A DNA stretch of 64,000 bases from Chitinophaga pinensis (lineage in GTDB: Bacteria; Pseudomonadota; Gammaproteobacteria; Burkholderiales; SG8-41). Under the pieces are notes generated by a model that saw only the letters and a program-made list of their open reading frames with translations, was not told the origin of the DNA and did not search any database. Location: the NCBI GenBank assembly GCA_943329075.2, contig CALQCM020000001.1, positions 1-64,000 on the forward strand, written 5' to 3'. Made by a program: the position numbers and the translations under genes. Shown here piece by piece: positions 1 through 7,990 of this stretch (position 1 is the stretch's first letter; each line of letters begins with the position of its first letter).

Positions 1-26
1 AAAAGCCGGGGAAACATCAGCCCTAG

Positions 27-49
27 CCCTCCCCCATCAAGGGGGAGGG
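27..49 (+). repeat. REP-like palindrome, copy 1
   Basis: A perfect 9-bp stem: CCCTCCCCC at 27-35 pairs with GGGGGAGGG at 41-49 around the loop ATCAA. The same element recurs at 274-296, and a variant occurs inverted at 197-219. This fits a dispersed extragenic palindromic repeat family rather than a one-off terminator, because no T-tract follows. Confidence 0.7.
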
Positions 50-78
50 AATCCACTTAAGGGGGAGGGAATTCATTT
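39..78 (+). repeat. 20-bp tandem duplication of the repeat's right arm
   Basis: Bases 39-58 and 59-78 are consecutive 20-base units that match at 18 of 20 positions. Each starts AAGGGGGAGGGAAT. The second unit repeats the right arm and tail of the palindrome without its left arm, as expected from slippage or unequal recombination at a REP-like element. Confidence 0.65.
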
Positions 79-192
79 CGCAGTGGGTGGCAAGCGTCGT
101 CAGCGGCGAATACCGCCCCTGGCTGGCGACGAACTACGACAAACGCTGAATGGCGGTGAGCGCCTGATCCTGCGGCACATCAATTTCAAATG

Positions 193-234
193 AACACCTT
201 CCCCCTTGATGGGGGAAGGCGGGGATGGGGGTGT
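193..234 (-). repeat. REP-like palindrome, inverted copy
   Basis: CCTTCCCCC at 197-205 pairs with GGGGGAAGG at 211-219 around TTGAT. Read on the minus strand, the element and its flank (CACCCCCAT before the stem) match the plus-strand copy at 260-301. Copies 2 and 3 therefore form a head-to-head pair about 40 bases apart, like a BIME. The stem pair differs from the other copies by a compensating change (T-A for C-G), which suggests the structure is maintained. Confidence 0.65.
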
Positions 235-259
235 AGCCATTGCGTGTCATGACGAATGT

Positions 260-301
260 CACCCCCACCCTAACCCTCCCCCATCAAGGGGGAGGGAATC
301 C
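260..301 (+). repeat. REP-like palindrome, copy 3
   Basis: CCCTCCCCC at 274-282 pairs with GGGGGAGGG at 288-296 around ATCAA, preceded by CACCCCCACCC. It is nearly identical to copy 1 over the stem and the following GAATCCA. It lies about 80 bases beyond the manC stop, on the downstream side of that minus-strand gene, so it may act as an mRNA 3' hairpin for manC. No T-tract is present on either strand. Confidence 0.7.
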
Positions 302-379
302 ATTTGTGTGACGCCGGGTAGCGGGGCAGGGTACGGTGAGGCAGGAATCGCATCCTGCAAACTGCATCACATGCCGCGT

Positions 380-1798
380 TTACGACCGGCCGTAGACGTC
401 CTCGAGCCGTACGATGTCGTCTTCTTCGACGTAAGCGCCGGTCTGCACTTCGATGATGACCAGCGGCTCGCTGTCGCGGTTGGAAAGACGATGCCGGTGG
501 CCGGCGGGAATAAAAGTCGATTCATTGGTACGCACAACGAATTCTTTTTCGCCATTGACGACCTGCGCGGTGCCGCCGACCACCACCCAGTGTTCGCTGC
601 GATGGCGGTGCAGTTGCAGGCTCAGCGCGGCGCCGGGATTGACGACGATGCGCTTGATCTTGAAACCGGGTCCCTGCTCGAGCGTGGTGTAGCTGCCCCA
701 CGGACGCACCACCGTGCGGTGGATTTTGTGCACGGTACTGCCGGTCTGCTTCAGGCGATCAACGACCGTGCGCACTTTTTGCGCATCGTTGCGGTCCGCA
801 ATCAGCAAGGCGTCCGGCGTATCGATGACCAGCAGGCCGTGGATGCCGACACCGGCCACCATACGATCGGCGCTTTGCACGTAACAATCCGAACTGTCCA
901 CCATCACTGATTCGCCGACCGTGCGATTGCCATCGGCATCGGGGGTCACGAGATCACTGACCGCATTCCATGAGCCGATATCGTTCCACGCGAATGCCGC
1001 GCGCACCACGGCAATACCGGCGGCTTTTTCCATCACCGCATAATCGATCGAGATTTCCGGTAGGCCGGCGAAAGTCGCCGCGTCGAGATGCACGGCGTCG
1101 CCGCTGCGCGGCGGCGTGGCCGCCCAGCAACGGTCGGCCGGGGTTTGGAGTTGCGGCGCGTGGCGCGCAAGATTTTCAAGGATGGTGCGCGCGGTAAAAC
1201 AAAACATCCCCGAATTCCACAGATAGTTGCCCTGCGCGATGTATTGTTCCGCCTGTGCCAGCGGTGGTTTCTCGACGAAGCGCGCGACATCGTAGACGTC
1301 ATCGCCGATGGCGCCGCCACATTCAATATAGCCGTAACCGGTCTCGGCGCGATCGGGTTGGACGCCGAACACCACGATGCGACCGCTCTCGGCGAGGGCG
1401 CATGCCGCACTGACCGCCGCCTTGAATGCCGCGGGTGGCTCGACCACATGGTCGGCCGGCAATATCAGCATCACCGCGTCGGCACCGTAATGCGCTTGCA
1501 CATACAAGGCGGCCAGCGCGATCGCCGGTGCCGTATTGCGCGCACTCGGTTCGAGCAGAAAAACATTGCGCTCGTCGGCACCGACCGAGCGGTATTCATC
1601 GCGCGTTGCGTAGACGTATTCGCGATTGGTCACCGTCAAAACCGGCCCGGCCGGCGCCACCGCGGCAGCGCGCAGCATCGACTTCTGGATCAGGCTTTGC
1701 CCGTCGGCGAGGCGGATAAAGGGTTTCGGGTAGGCCTCGCGCGACACTGGCCACAGACGTGCGCCGACACCACCGGACATGATGACGGGAATCAGCAC
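380..1798 (-). CDS. manC: Mannose-1-phosphate guanylyltransferase / mannose-6-phosphate isomerase
   Basis: This bifunctional cytoplasmic enzyme makes mannose-6-phosphate from fructose-6-phosphate and GDP-mannose from mannose-1-phosphate. The 472 residues match the usual type II PMI-GMP length. The N-terminal nucleotidyltransferase has GGVGARLWPVSR (9-20) and FVEKP (174-178). The C-terminal cupin isomerase has RPWGSY (365-370), LHRHRSEHW (396-404) and a YVEEDDIVR ending. Translation starts at a GTG on the complement of 1796-1798. It is the only minus-strand gene and is divergent from gmd across 126 bases, which suggests separate promoters for the GDP-mannose genes. Family and reaction are secure. 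Start choice is slightly less so. Confidence 0.95.
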   Translation of the reverse strand: MLIPVIMSGGVGARLWPVSREAYPKPFIRLADGQSLIQKSMLRAAAVAPAGPVLTVTNREYVYATRDEYRSVGADERNVFLLEPSARNTAPAIALAALYVQAHYGADAVMLILPADHVVEPPAAFKAAVSAACALAESGRIVVFGVQPDRAETGYGYIECGGAIGDDVYDVARFVEKPPLAQAEQYIAQGNYLWNSGMFCFTARTILENLARHAPQLQTPADRCWAATPPRSGDAVHLDAATFAGLPEISIDYAVMEKAAGIAVVRAAFAWNDIGSWNAVSDLVTPDADGNRTVGESVMVDSSDCYVQSADRMVAGVGIHGLLVIDTPDALLIADRNDAQKVRTVVDRLKQTGSTVHKIHRTVVRPWGSYTTLEQGPGFKIKRIVVNPGAALSLQLHRHRSEHWVVVGGTAQVVNGEKEFVVRTNESTFIPAGHRHRLSNRDSEPLVIIEVQTGAYVEEDDIVRLEDVYGRS

Positions 1799-1888
1799 GG
1801 CGTATGTAATTCAACGTTGGGCAGCGGTTTGCTCAAAATGCGACTGCTCTTGGATATGCGCCAACGCTAGGCGGCGCGACAATCCAAG

Positions 1889-1894
1889 TATAAT
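1889..1894 (+). promoter_or_regulatory. Perfect -10 hexamer upstream of gmd
   Basis: TATAAT lies 30 bases before the gmd start, giving an expected transcript leader of roughly 24 nt. I do not find a convincing -35 at 16-18 bp spacing, so the promoter is weak, activator-dependent or not sigma70. It sits in the divergent manC-gmd intergenic region. Confidence 0.4.
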
Positions 1895-1924
1895 CAATTG
1901 AAACATCAAGTGGCCGCAACCATC

Positions 1925-3043
1925 ATGAAGAAAGTCGCATTGATCACCGGCATCACCGGGCAGGATGGTGCGTATCTGGCCGAGTTTCTGCTGGGCAAAG
2001 GTTATGAAGTGCACGGCATCAAGCGCCGCGCCTCGCTGCTCAACACCGACCGCATTGATCACCTCTACCAAGATCCGCACGTCTCCAAACGGCGCTTCAT
2101 ATTGCACTACGGCGACATGACCGACTCTTCGGCATTGACGCGCGTGATCCAGCAGGTGCAGCCGCGCGAAATCTACAATCTGGCGGCGCAAAGCCACGTT
2201 GCCGTGTCATTTGAAGAGCCCGAATACACCGCCAATTCGGATGCGCTCGGCCCGCTGCGCATCCTCGAATCGATGCGCATCCTCGGCCTCACCAAGAAGA
2301 CGCGTTTCTATCAGGCCTCCACTTCGGAGCTGTTCGGCAAGGTACAGGAAACGCCGCAGCGCGAAACGACACCTTTTTATCCGCGCTCGCCCTACGCCGC
2401 GGCCAAGCTCTACGCCTACTGGATCACGGTGAATTACCGCGAGGCCTACGGCATGTACGCCTGCAACGGCATTCTCTTCAATCACGAAAGCCCGGTGCGC
2501 GGCGAAACCTTCGTCACGCGCAAGATCACGCGCGCGCTGGCCCGCATCAAGCTGGGGCTGCAGGATTGCATGTATCTCGGCAATCTGGAGGCACGCCGCG
2601 ACTGGGGCCACGCCCGCGATTACATGGAGGCCGCGTGGCTGATGCTGCAGCAGGACAAACCGGATGACTACGTCATTGCCAGCGGCGAACAATACAGCGT
2701 GCGCGATTTCGTCAACGCAGCGGCCGCCGAACTCGGCCTGAAGCTGCGCTGGAGCGGCAAGGGCGTCAAAGAAATCGCGCGCGTCGCGGGCGTTGCCGGC
2801 GGCGCCAAAACGAGCCCGCGACCCGGGCAGGTCGTGGTGCGCGTCGATCCGCGCTACTTCCGCCCGACCGAGGTCGAGACCCTGCTCGGCGACGCGCGCA
2901 AGGCGCGACGCAAACTCGGCTGGAAGCCGCGCGTGAAATTTCCGCAACTCGTCGCCGAAATGGTGCGTGAAGACCTGCGCGCCGCCGAACGCGATGAACT
3001 CGTCAAGCGGCATGGTTATGCCGCCTACGATTTTCACGAATGA
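1925..3043 (+). CDS. gmd: GDP-mannose 4,6-dehydratase
   Basis: This extended SDR converts GDP-D-mannose to GDP-4-keto-6-deoxy-D-mannose, the branch point for GDP-rhamnose, GDP-fucose and GDP-perosamine. The 372-residue protein begins [20 protein letters not shown] with the NAD(P)-binding glycine motif. It carries NTDRIDHL, the catalytic YAAAK and the family segment [16 protein letters not shown] chose the ATG at 1925 because it puts the Rossmann strand at the N-terminus. An in-frame start at 1898 would add nine unlikely residues. It is followed after 7 bases by rmlA. No reductase (Rmd or Fcl) lies next to it, but the aminotransferase at 19702 resembles perosamine synthases and could use its product. 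Confidence 0.95.
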   Translation: MKKVALITGITGQDGAYLAEFLLGKGYEVHGIKRRASLLNTDRIDHLYQDPHVSKRRFILHYGDMTDSSALTRVIQQVQPREIYNLAAQSHVAVSFEEPEYTANSDALGPLRILESMRILGLTKKTRFYQASTSELFGKVQETPQRETTPFYPRSPYAAAKLYAYWITVNYREAYGMYACNGILFNHESPVRGETFVTRKITRALARIKLGLQDCMYLGNLEARRDWGHARDYMEAAWLMLQQDKPDDYVIASGEQYSVRDFVNAAAAELGLKLRWSGKGVKEIARVAGVAGGAKTSPRPGQVVVRVDPRYFRPTEVETLLGDARKARRKLGWKPRVKFPQLVAEMVREDLRAAERDELVKRHGYAAYDFHE

Positions 3044-3050
3044 GGTTTCG

Positions 3051-3917
3051 ATGAAAGGCATCATTCTCGCCGGCGGCAGCGGCACCCGCCTCTACCCGAT
3101 CACGCAGGTGGTGTCGAAGCAGCTTCTGCCTGTCTATGACAAACCGATGATCTATTACCCGCTGACGACGTTGATGATGGCGGGCATTTGCGACATCCTG
3201 ATCATCTCCACACCGAACGACACGCCGCGCTTTGAACAATTGCTGGGCGACGGGTCGCAGTGGGGGCTGAACCTCTCCTACGCCGTGCAAACGGCGCCGC
3301 GTGGACTTGCCGAAGCCTTCATCATCGGTGAAAAATTCATCGGCGGCGAAAACTGCGCCCTCATGCTCGGCGACAACCTGTTTTTCGGCTATGAATTGCC
3401 ACAGGATTTGCAGCAGGCGGCGAATTCGAAGGCCGGCGCGACCATATTCGCCTACCGGGTAACCGACCCCGGGCGTTACGGCGTCATTGAATTCGACGCG
3501 AACGGGCGTGCGATCAGCCTCGAGGAAAAGCCGGCGCAGCCAAAATCCAATTTCGCCATCCCCGGACTCTATTTTTGCGACGGAAATGCCGCAACGATCG
3601 CAAAATCGCTCAAGCCTTCCGCGCGCGGCGAACTCGAGATCGTCGATCTGCTCCGGCACTATCTGTCCGCCGGCAATCTGCAGGTGCAGATGATGGGGCG
3701 CGGGCGCGCGTGGCTCGATACGGGCACGCCGGACTCATTGCTGGAAGCTTCGCACTTTATTCAAACGATTGAAAAGCGGCAGGGCCTGAAAGTGGCCTGC
3801 CCCGAAGAAATTGCCTACCGTATGAAATACATTTCCGCGGACCAGTTGACAGTATTGGCACACAAACTCGCCAAAACCGCCTACGGCAGCTACCTGCTCG
3901 ATATCATCAACGAATAA
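3051..3917 (+). CDS. rmlA: Glucose-1-phosphate thymidylyltransferase
   Basis: It makes dTDP-glucose from glucose-1-phosphate and dTTP. The 288-residue protein starts [18 protein letters not shown], the nucleotide-binding signature, followed by [17 protein letters not shown], which is diagnostic of RmlA/Rfb[19 protein letters not shown] and the C-terminal [13 protein letters not shown] are also typical. The ATG at 3051 follows gmd by 7 bases, so the two are co-transcribed. The partners RmlB, RmlC and RmlD are not next to it. Either they lie elsewhere in the genome or dTDP-glucose feeds another pathway. Confidence 0.94.
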   Translation: MKGIILAGGSGTRLYPITQVVSKQLLPVYDKPMIYYPLTTLMMAGICDILIISTPNDTPRFEQLLGDGSQWGLNLSYAVQTAPRGLAEAFIIGEKFIGGENCALMLGDNLFFGYELPQDLQQAANSKAGATIFAYRVTDPGRYGVIEFDANGRAISLEEKPAQPKSNFAIPGLYFCDGNAATIAKSLKPSARGELEIVDLLRHYLSAGNLQVQMMGRGRAWLDTGTPDSLLEASHFIQTIEKRQGLKVACPEEIAYRMKYISADQLTVLAHKLAKTAYGSYLLDIINE

Positions 3918-3940
3918 CACGCGGACCGCAGGCCGACAAG

Positions 3941-4465
3941 ATGAGCGCTTCCATACGCACGGGAAAAAACTGGTATCTCGTCTACGCAAAACCGCGCCAG
4001 GAAAAAAGTGCTGTCGAGAATCTGCTTCGTCAGGAATACGAGGTTTATTTTCCGCAAATCCGGATGTGGCGCACGCGCCACGGCAACCGGCAACTGGTAG
4101 TCGAACCGCTGTTCCCGCGTTATCTCTTCATTCATCTCGATTCGCATTCCGACAACTGGGCGCCGATCCGTTCGACGCTGGGCGTCACCTCGCTGGTGCG
4201 CTTTGGCGCGGAGCCGGCACACGTGCCAGACGCATTGGTTGACTACCTGAAGTCGCGGCACAACGCGGAGGGCCTGCATGAGTGGGCGCAACCCGCCTTG
4301 ACGATCGGCGGACGCACGCGCGTCATCAGCGGCCCGCTCGCCGGCTACGAGGGCATTTTGATCGCAAAAAGCAGCCGTGAACGGGTTGTAATACTGATGG
4401 ATCTGGTGGGCGGACAGGTGCGCGCCAGGATGCACCCGGACCAGGTCGAACCCGTAGCTCAATGA
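3941..4465 (+). CDS. rfaH: RfaH-like transcription antitermination protein (NusG paralogue)
   Basis: This NusG-family factor is expected to bind RNA polymerase paused at an ops site and suppress termination in a long downstream operon. The 174 residues are close to E. coli RfaH (162). The NGN domain begins WYLVYAKPRQEKSAVENL and includes EPLFPRYLF and LGVTSLVRFGAEPAHVP, which align closely with conserved RfaH segments. A KOW-type end covers VISGPLAGYEGI. Its target is probably the exact ops core at 5210-5221, 745 bases downstream, ahead of the long glycan operon. It sits 23 bases after rmlA. RfaH rather than housekeeping NusG is favoured by the motif pattern and the locus. Confidence 0.85.
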   Translation: MSASIRTGKNWYLVYAKPRQEKSAVENLLRQEYEVYFPQIRMWRTRHGNRQLVVEPLFPRYLFIHLDSHSDNWAPIRSTLGVTSLVRFGAEPAHVPDALVDYLKSRHNAEGLHEWAQPALTIGGRTRVISGPLAGYEGILIAKSSRERVVILMDLVGGQVRARMHPDQVEPVAQ

Positions 4466-4470
4466 ATATT

Positions 4471-4501
4471 CAATAGATTATCCCTTAGTATTGATCTATT
4501 G
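4471..4501 (+). promoter_or_regulatory. Inverted repeat, candidate operator of the downstream regulator
   Basis: CAATAGAT at 4471-4478 and ATCTATTG at 4494-4501 are perfect 8-bp inverted copies with a 15-base spacer. The right arm overlaps the proposed -35 element. A site like this in front of a winged-helix regulator gene suggests autoregulation by occlusion of the promoter. The whole stretch is AT-rich compared with its surroundings. Confidence 0.5.
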
Positions 4502-4518
4502 GAGTTTTCGGGTATAGT
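4491..4518 (+). promoter_or_regulatory. Sigma70-type promoter before the winged-helix regulator
   Basis: TTGATC (4491-4496) and TATAGT (4513-4518) are separated by 16 bases. A start site about 7 bases beyond the -10 falls near 4525, only about 3 bases before the ATG at 4528. The transcript would therefore be leaderless or nearly so. Consistent with this, the only Shine-Dalgarno-like GGAG (4501-4504) lies upstream of the -10. Confidence 0.5.
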
Positions 4519-4527
4519 GTTCACCAA

Positions 4528-5142
4528 ATGAACGCTGTGCCGGATCCTGAAGAAAGTCTAACGCTCGAAATCCTGGACTCCGTCCAGCGCAACGAGCAAT
4601 TGAGCCAGCGCCACCTGTCGCGCCAGCTCGGCGTGGCATTGGGGCTTGCGAACTCGTATCTCAAACGCTGTGTGCGCAAAGGCTGGGTCAAAGTCCAGCA
4701 AGCACCGGCCAACCGCTACCTCTACTACCTGACGCCGACGGGCTTCGCGGAGAAAAGCCGGCTCACGGCGGAATATCTGAGCACTTCACTAGGGTTTTAT
4801 CGGGAAGCCGGCAATTCCTGCACACGCCTGCTCGATCAGTGCGCCAGCAATCACTGGCAGCGCCTGTTGCTGTGCGGCGTTTCCGATCTCGCCGAAATCG
4901 CCACGCTGCGCGCCATGGAACGCGAATTTACGATCGTCGGGTTTTACGACCCGGACAGCACGCGCCAGTTATTTCTGGGAAAACCGGTCTGGCGCGACCT
5001 GCAGGCGACTGACGCTCACGACGCACGCATCCTGACTGACATTAGCGCGCCACAACAAAGAATGGCTGAAATCGCCAGTAATGCGGCAACGATTCTCCTG
5101 CTGGTACCGGACGTGCTGCGGCTGGAATCGAAACGTAAGTAG
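4528..5142 (+). CDS. Winged-helix regulator with C-terminal Rossmann-like domain
   Basis: This is a probable DNA-binding regulator of the polysaccharide operon. Residues from about 10 to 75 form a winged helix (LEILDSVQRNEQLSQRHLSR, then LGVALGLANSYLKRCVRKGW) resembling MarR-type EPS-associated regulators. Residues from about 100 to 200 (WQRLLLCGVSDLAEIATL, FTIVGFYDP) look like a nucleotide- or sugar-nucleotide-binding Rossmann fold, so the protein may sense a metabolite. At 204 residues it is about twice the length of the simple EPS-associated MarR-like proteins. It lies between the RfaH-like gene and the ops site. The upstream palindrome and promoter suggest autoregulation. The ligand is unknown. 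Confidence 0.65.
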   Translation: MNAVPDPEESLTLEILDSVQRNEQLSQRHLSRQLGVALGLANSYLKRCVRKGWVKVQQAPANRYLYYLTPTGFAEKSRLTAEYLSTSLGFYREAGNSCTRLLDQCASNHWQRLLLCGVSDLAEIATLRAMEREFTIVGFYDPDSTRQLFLGKPVWRDLQATDAHDARILTDISAPQQRMAEIASNAATILLLVPDVLRLESKRK

Positions 5143-5150
5143 TTTTATCT

Positions 5151-5169
5151 GCCCCGCGAATAACGGGGC
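5151..5169 (+). terminator. Hairpin after the regulator gene (possible weak terminator or attenuator)
   Basis: GCCCCG (5151-5156) pairs with CGGGGC (5164-5169) around a 7-base loop, 8 bases after the regulator stop. No T-run follows directly, only AATAGTCATAAAAAT, so it is not a classical intrinsic terminator. It lies upstream of the ops element and may be a pause or attenuation structure. Confidence 0.3.
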
Positions 5170-5209
5170 GAATAGTCATAAAAATCAACATGCTGGAATT
5201 TACCGGCAG

Positions 5210-5221
5210 GGCGGTAGCGTG
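5210..5221 (+). promoter_or_regulatory. ops: ops element (JUMPstart core) for RfaH-type antitermination
   Basis: GGCGGTAGCGTG is identical to the 12-base ops core of E. coli polysaccharide operons, and the following bases CCTG also match the JUMPstart context. The orientation is that of the operon, in the non-coding leader 70 bases before the radical SAM gene at 5292 and downstream of an RfaH-like gene. From established RfaH biology, this is where RNA polymerase would pause and recruit the factor. The position, strand and neighbouring factor gene together make chance unlikely. Confidence 0.85.
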
Positions 5222-5291
5222 CCTGAAACAGGGTGCCCACCGCAATCAGGGCCAAACGATTTAGCAGCGCACTCATTCCCGGAGCATTCAG

Positions 5292-6395
5292 ATGGCAGAT
5301 TCCTACCGTATCGACAGCCAGAAGCTGGTCTATCACCCGCGCCGCGTCAGCCAGTTTCTGGATGCGGGCGAAGATTGGGAAAAGGCCAAGAAAATCTACC
5401 CGATCTACGTCGAGGTATCGCCTGTCGGCGCTTGCAATCATCGCTGCACTTTTTGCGCGGTTGATTACATCGGCTACAAGGCCCGCATGCTGGATCCGGA
5501 AATTCTTGCGCAGCGGCTGTCGGAAATGGGCAAGTTGGGCGTGAAAAGCATCATGTATGCGGGCGAGGGTGAGCCACTGCTGCACAAAAAAATCAATCAG
5601 ATCGTCAAGGCAACCAAGGACGCGGGAATCGACGTTGCCTTCACTACAAATGCCACGGTGGTGAACGAGGCGTTCATCAACGAATCGCTGGCCCGCACCT
5701 CATGGATGAAGGTGTCGATGAATGCAGGCACCAAAGAAACCTACGCGAAGGTCCATCAGACCAAGGAGGCCGATTTCCCCAGGGTCGTCGGCAACCTCAA
5801 GCGGGCGGTTGAATTCAAACGCGCGCACGGCCTGAAATGCACGATTGGCGCGCAGTCACTGCTGCTGCCGGAAAACGCTCACGAAATGGAAACGCTCGCC
5901 GCTTTGTGCCGCGACGAAATCGGGCTCGATTACCTCGTGATCAAGCCGTATTCGCAGCACAAGTTCAGCGAAACCCACCAGTACGAAAACATCGACTACA
6001 GCGCCTACATCAGCATGGCCGACGCACTGGCTAAGTACAACACCGACAGCTTTCAGGTTGTGTTCCGTGAAAACACCATGCGCAAACACATGGCAAGCGA
6101 AGAGGCTCGTTATACAAAATGCAATGCGACGCCGTTTTTCTGGGCCTATGTCATGGCCGACGGCGCCGTCTACGGTTGCAGCGCCTATCTGCTGGATTCG
6201 CGATTTGACTACGGCAATCTGAACGAACATTCGTTTCAGGAAATCTGGGAAGGCGAAAAGCGCCGCGCCAACTTTGAATTTGTGCGCAAGGAACTGAACA
6301 TCCACGAATGCCGCAAGAACTGCCGGATGGACGAAGTAAACCGATACCTGTTCGACATCCGCGAAGAACGCGTCGAGCATCTGAATTTCATTTAA
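5292..6395 (+). CDS. Radical SAM protein with SPASM-like C-terminus
   Basis: This is an iron-sulfur enzyme expected to cleave S-adenosylmethionine and act on a sugar or sugar precursor. The substrate is unknown. In 367 residues, the cluster-binding CNHRCTFC spans C48, C52 and C55 and is followed by a GEGEP motif (91-95). The C-terminal region has further cysteines (YTKCNATPF, VYGCSAY, HECRKNCR) typical of an auxiliary-cluster SPASM or twitch domain. The ATG at 5292 has GGAG about 8 bases upstream. It is the first gene after the ops site. The SDR, GmhA-like isomerase and HldE-like protein that follow suggest it modifies a heptose-like intermediate. Confidence 0.85.
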   Translation: MADSYRIDSQKLVYHPRRVSQFLDAGEDWEKAKKIYPIYVEVSPVGACNHRCTFCAVDYIGYKARMLDPEILAQRLSEMGKLGVKSIMYAGEGEPLLHKKINQIVKATKDAGIDVAFTTNATVVNEAFINESLARTSWMKVSMNAGTKETYAKVHQTKEADFPRVVGNLKRAVEFKRAHGLKCTIGAQSLLLPENAHEMETLAALCRDEIGLDYLVIKPYSQHKFSETHQYENIDYSAYISMADALAKYNTDSFQVVFRENTMRKHMASEEARYTKCNATPFFWAYVMADGAVYGCSAYLLDSRFDYGNLNEHSFQEIWEGEKRRANFEFVRKELNIHECRKNCRMDEVNRYLFDIREERVEHLNFI

Positions 6396-6407
6396 CCGGC
6401 GGATACC

Positions 6408-7400
6408 ATGAAAGCCCTCGTTACCGGCGCCGCCGGATTTATCGGCAGTCATCTGACCGATTTGCTGCTCAGCCGCGGCATCGCAGTCACCGCGCTCGAC
6501 AACCTCACCAGCGGCAGGCTTGCCAACCTGCGTGAAGCAGAAAAACACGCCGGCTTTCAGTTCGTCAACGGTGACATCAGGGATCCAGCCATCGCACCGG
6601 CTTTCGAGGACATCGACTGGGTGTTCCATCTGGCGGGACTCGCCGATATCGTGCCCTCGATCGAAATGCCGGCGCAGTACTACAGCACCAATGTCAGCGG
6701 CACATTCAATGTGCTCGAATGCGCGCGCAAAGCCGGGGTGAAGCGCCTCATTTACGCGGCGTCTTCGTCGAGCTACGGCATTCCGGATCACTACCCGACG
6801 GCGGAAACCGCGCCGATCCGCCCCCAATACCCCTATGCGCTGACCAAATACATGGGCGAAGAACTCGTGCTGCATTGGGCTGCGGTCTACAAATTCCCGG
6901 CGGTATCGCTGCGCCTCTTCAATGTGTTCGGCCCGCGCTCGCGAACGACCGGTGCCTACGGCGCAGTCTTCGGCGTATTTCTGGCGCAAAAACTCAATGC
7001 AAAGCCGTTTACCGTCGTCGGCGACGGCACGCAAACGCGTGATTTCACCTTTGTCAGCGATGTCGCCGCCGCTTTCCTGCGGGCCGCCGAATCACCGGTG
7101 ATCGGCGAAGCGATAAACGTCGGCAGCGGCAACCACTATAGCGTCAACCGTCTGGTCGAGTTGCTGGGCGGCGATATCGTGCGCCTGCCGAAACGCCCCG
7201 GCGAGCCTGATTGCACGTTTGCTGACACCGGCAAAATCGAACGCCTGCTCGGTTGGCGTGCACAAGTGCCTTTCGCCGAGGGCGTGCGCCGCATGCTGGA
7301 AAGAATCGAGGACTGGCGCGACGCGCCGGTATGGGATCCGACGTCGATCGGCAAGGCGACGGAATCCTGGTTTCGTTATCTGGAGGATCAGCCGTCGTGA
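6408..7400 (+). CDS. NAD-dependent epimerase/dehydratase (extended SDR)
   Basis: This is a cytoplasmic nucleotide-sugar-modifying enzyme of the extended SDR family. The 330 residues open with MKALVTGAAGFIGSHLTDLL (NAD-binding TGAAGFIG) and include the catalytic YALTK, NVFGPRSRT and RDFTFVSDVA. It resembles UDP-glucose 4-epimerase-like proteins, but the exact reaction cannot be read from the sequence. Its stop overlaps the GTG start of the SIS-domain gene (GTGA), so it is translationally coupled to a heptose-type activation pair, and its substrate may be the product of that pair. Confidence 0.85.
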   Translation: MKALVTGAAGFIGSHLTDLLLSRGIAVTALDNLTSGRLANLREAEKHAGFQFVNGDIRDPAIAPAFEDIDWVFHLAGLADIVPSIEMPAQYYSTNVSGTFNVLECARKAGVKRLIYAASSSSYGIPDHYPTAETAPIRPQYPYALTKYMGEELVLHWAAVYKFPAVSLRLFNVFGPRSRTTGAYGAVFGVFLAQKLNAKPFTVVGDGTQTRDFTFVSDVAAAFLRAAESPVIGEAINVGSGNHYSVNRLVELLGGDIVRLPKRPGEPDCTFADTGKIERLLGWRAQVPFAEGVRRMLERIEDWRDAPVWDPTSIGKATESWFRYLEDQPS

Positions 7401-7990
7401 TACAGAAAACTTCTGATCTGACGCTCGCTGCGCGCCTGGCGCAGTTCGGCGCCATCGTCGGCGCCTGCTCGATCAGCGACCGCAAGGGCGGCGACCTTGG
7501 CATCGAAGCAGGCGTCACTGCGGCAGCAAACGCGCTGGCCGGGGTCCGCCGCAACAACGGCGCCGTCTATGTCATCGGCAACGGCGGCAGCGCCGGCATC
7601 GCTTCACACGTCATCACGGATTTCGTCAATGTGGCGAAATTGCGCGCCTACACGCTGCACGACCCCTCGCTGCTGACCTGCATGGCCAACGATTACGGTT
7701 ACGAAAACGCGTTTGCGCGCCTGTTGAAACAAATGGCCAAACCAGGCGACGCACTGGTGGCGATCAGCAGTTCTGGAAAATCGGCCAACATCCGCAATGC
7801 GGCGGCACAGGCCACCGCAAGCGGCGCAACCGTCATCACACTCAGCGGTTTCGCCGGTGACAACCCGCTGCGCGCGCTCGGCGACATCAATATCTGGCTC
7901 GATTCGACCGACTATGGCTTCGTCGAAATCGGCCATCAGTTCGTGTTGCACAACGTCGCCGACCGTTTCGGCGCCGGCCACTTCGGTTGA
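7397..7990 (+). CDS. SIS-domain phosphosugar isomerase, GmhA-like
   Basis: It is probably a sedoheptulose-7-phosphate isomerase or a relative, making a D-glycero-heptose-7-phosphate for nucleotide activation. The 197 residues carry the SIS phosphosugar site (VYVIGNGGSAGIASHVITDF) and AISSSGKSANI, with HQFVLHNVADRF near the C-terminus. I chose the GTG at 7397, which overlaps the upstream TGA as GTGA. Earlier in-frame starts would extend into the SDR gene. The next gene is an HldE-like kinase/nucleotidyltransferase, matching the classical GmhA-HldE pairing. A related isomerase of another phosphosugar cannot be excluded. Confidence 0.82.
   Translation: MIQKTSDLTLAARLAQFGAIVGACSISDRKGGDLGIEAGVTAAANALAGVRRNNGAVYVIGNGGSAGIASHVITDFVNVAKLRAYTLHDPSLLTCMANDYGYENAFARLLKQMAKPGDALVAISSSGKSANIRNAAAQATASGATVITLSGFAGDNPLRALGDINIWLDSTDYGFVEIGHQFVLHNVADRFGAGHFG

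Larger units (their letters stand above)
1..149 (+). other. Left-edge region; possible 3' tail of a coding region interrupted by repeats
   Basis: This stretch holds a GC-rich palindrome and a tandem duplication of its right half. It then has a short open frame from about 81 to a TGA at 147-149 whose end reads ...GEYRPWLATNYDKR. That tail looks protein-like in composition but is too short to assign to a family. The frame stays open leftwards through the repeat to the window edge, so it could be the remnant of a gene whose 3' end was replaced by repeat insertion. It could equally be chance. I see no promoter or RNA gene here. Confidence 0.25.

Noticed and set aside
3941..4465. Housekeeping NusG
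   Set aside because: The conserved RfaH-type segments, the polysaccharide context and the nearby ops site fit the specialised paralogue, and no secE or ribosomal protein genes are adjacent.
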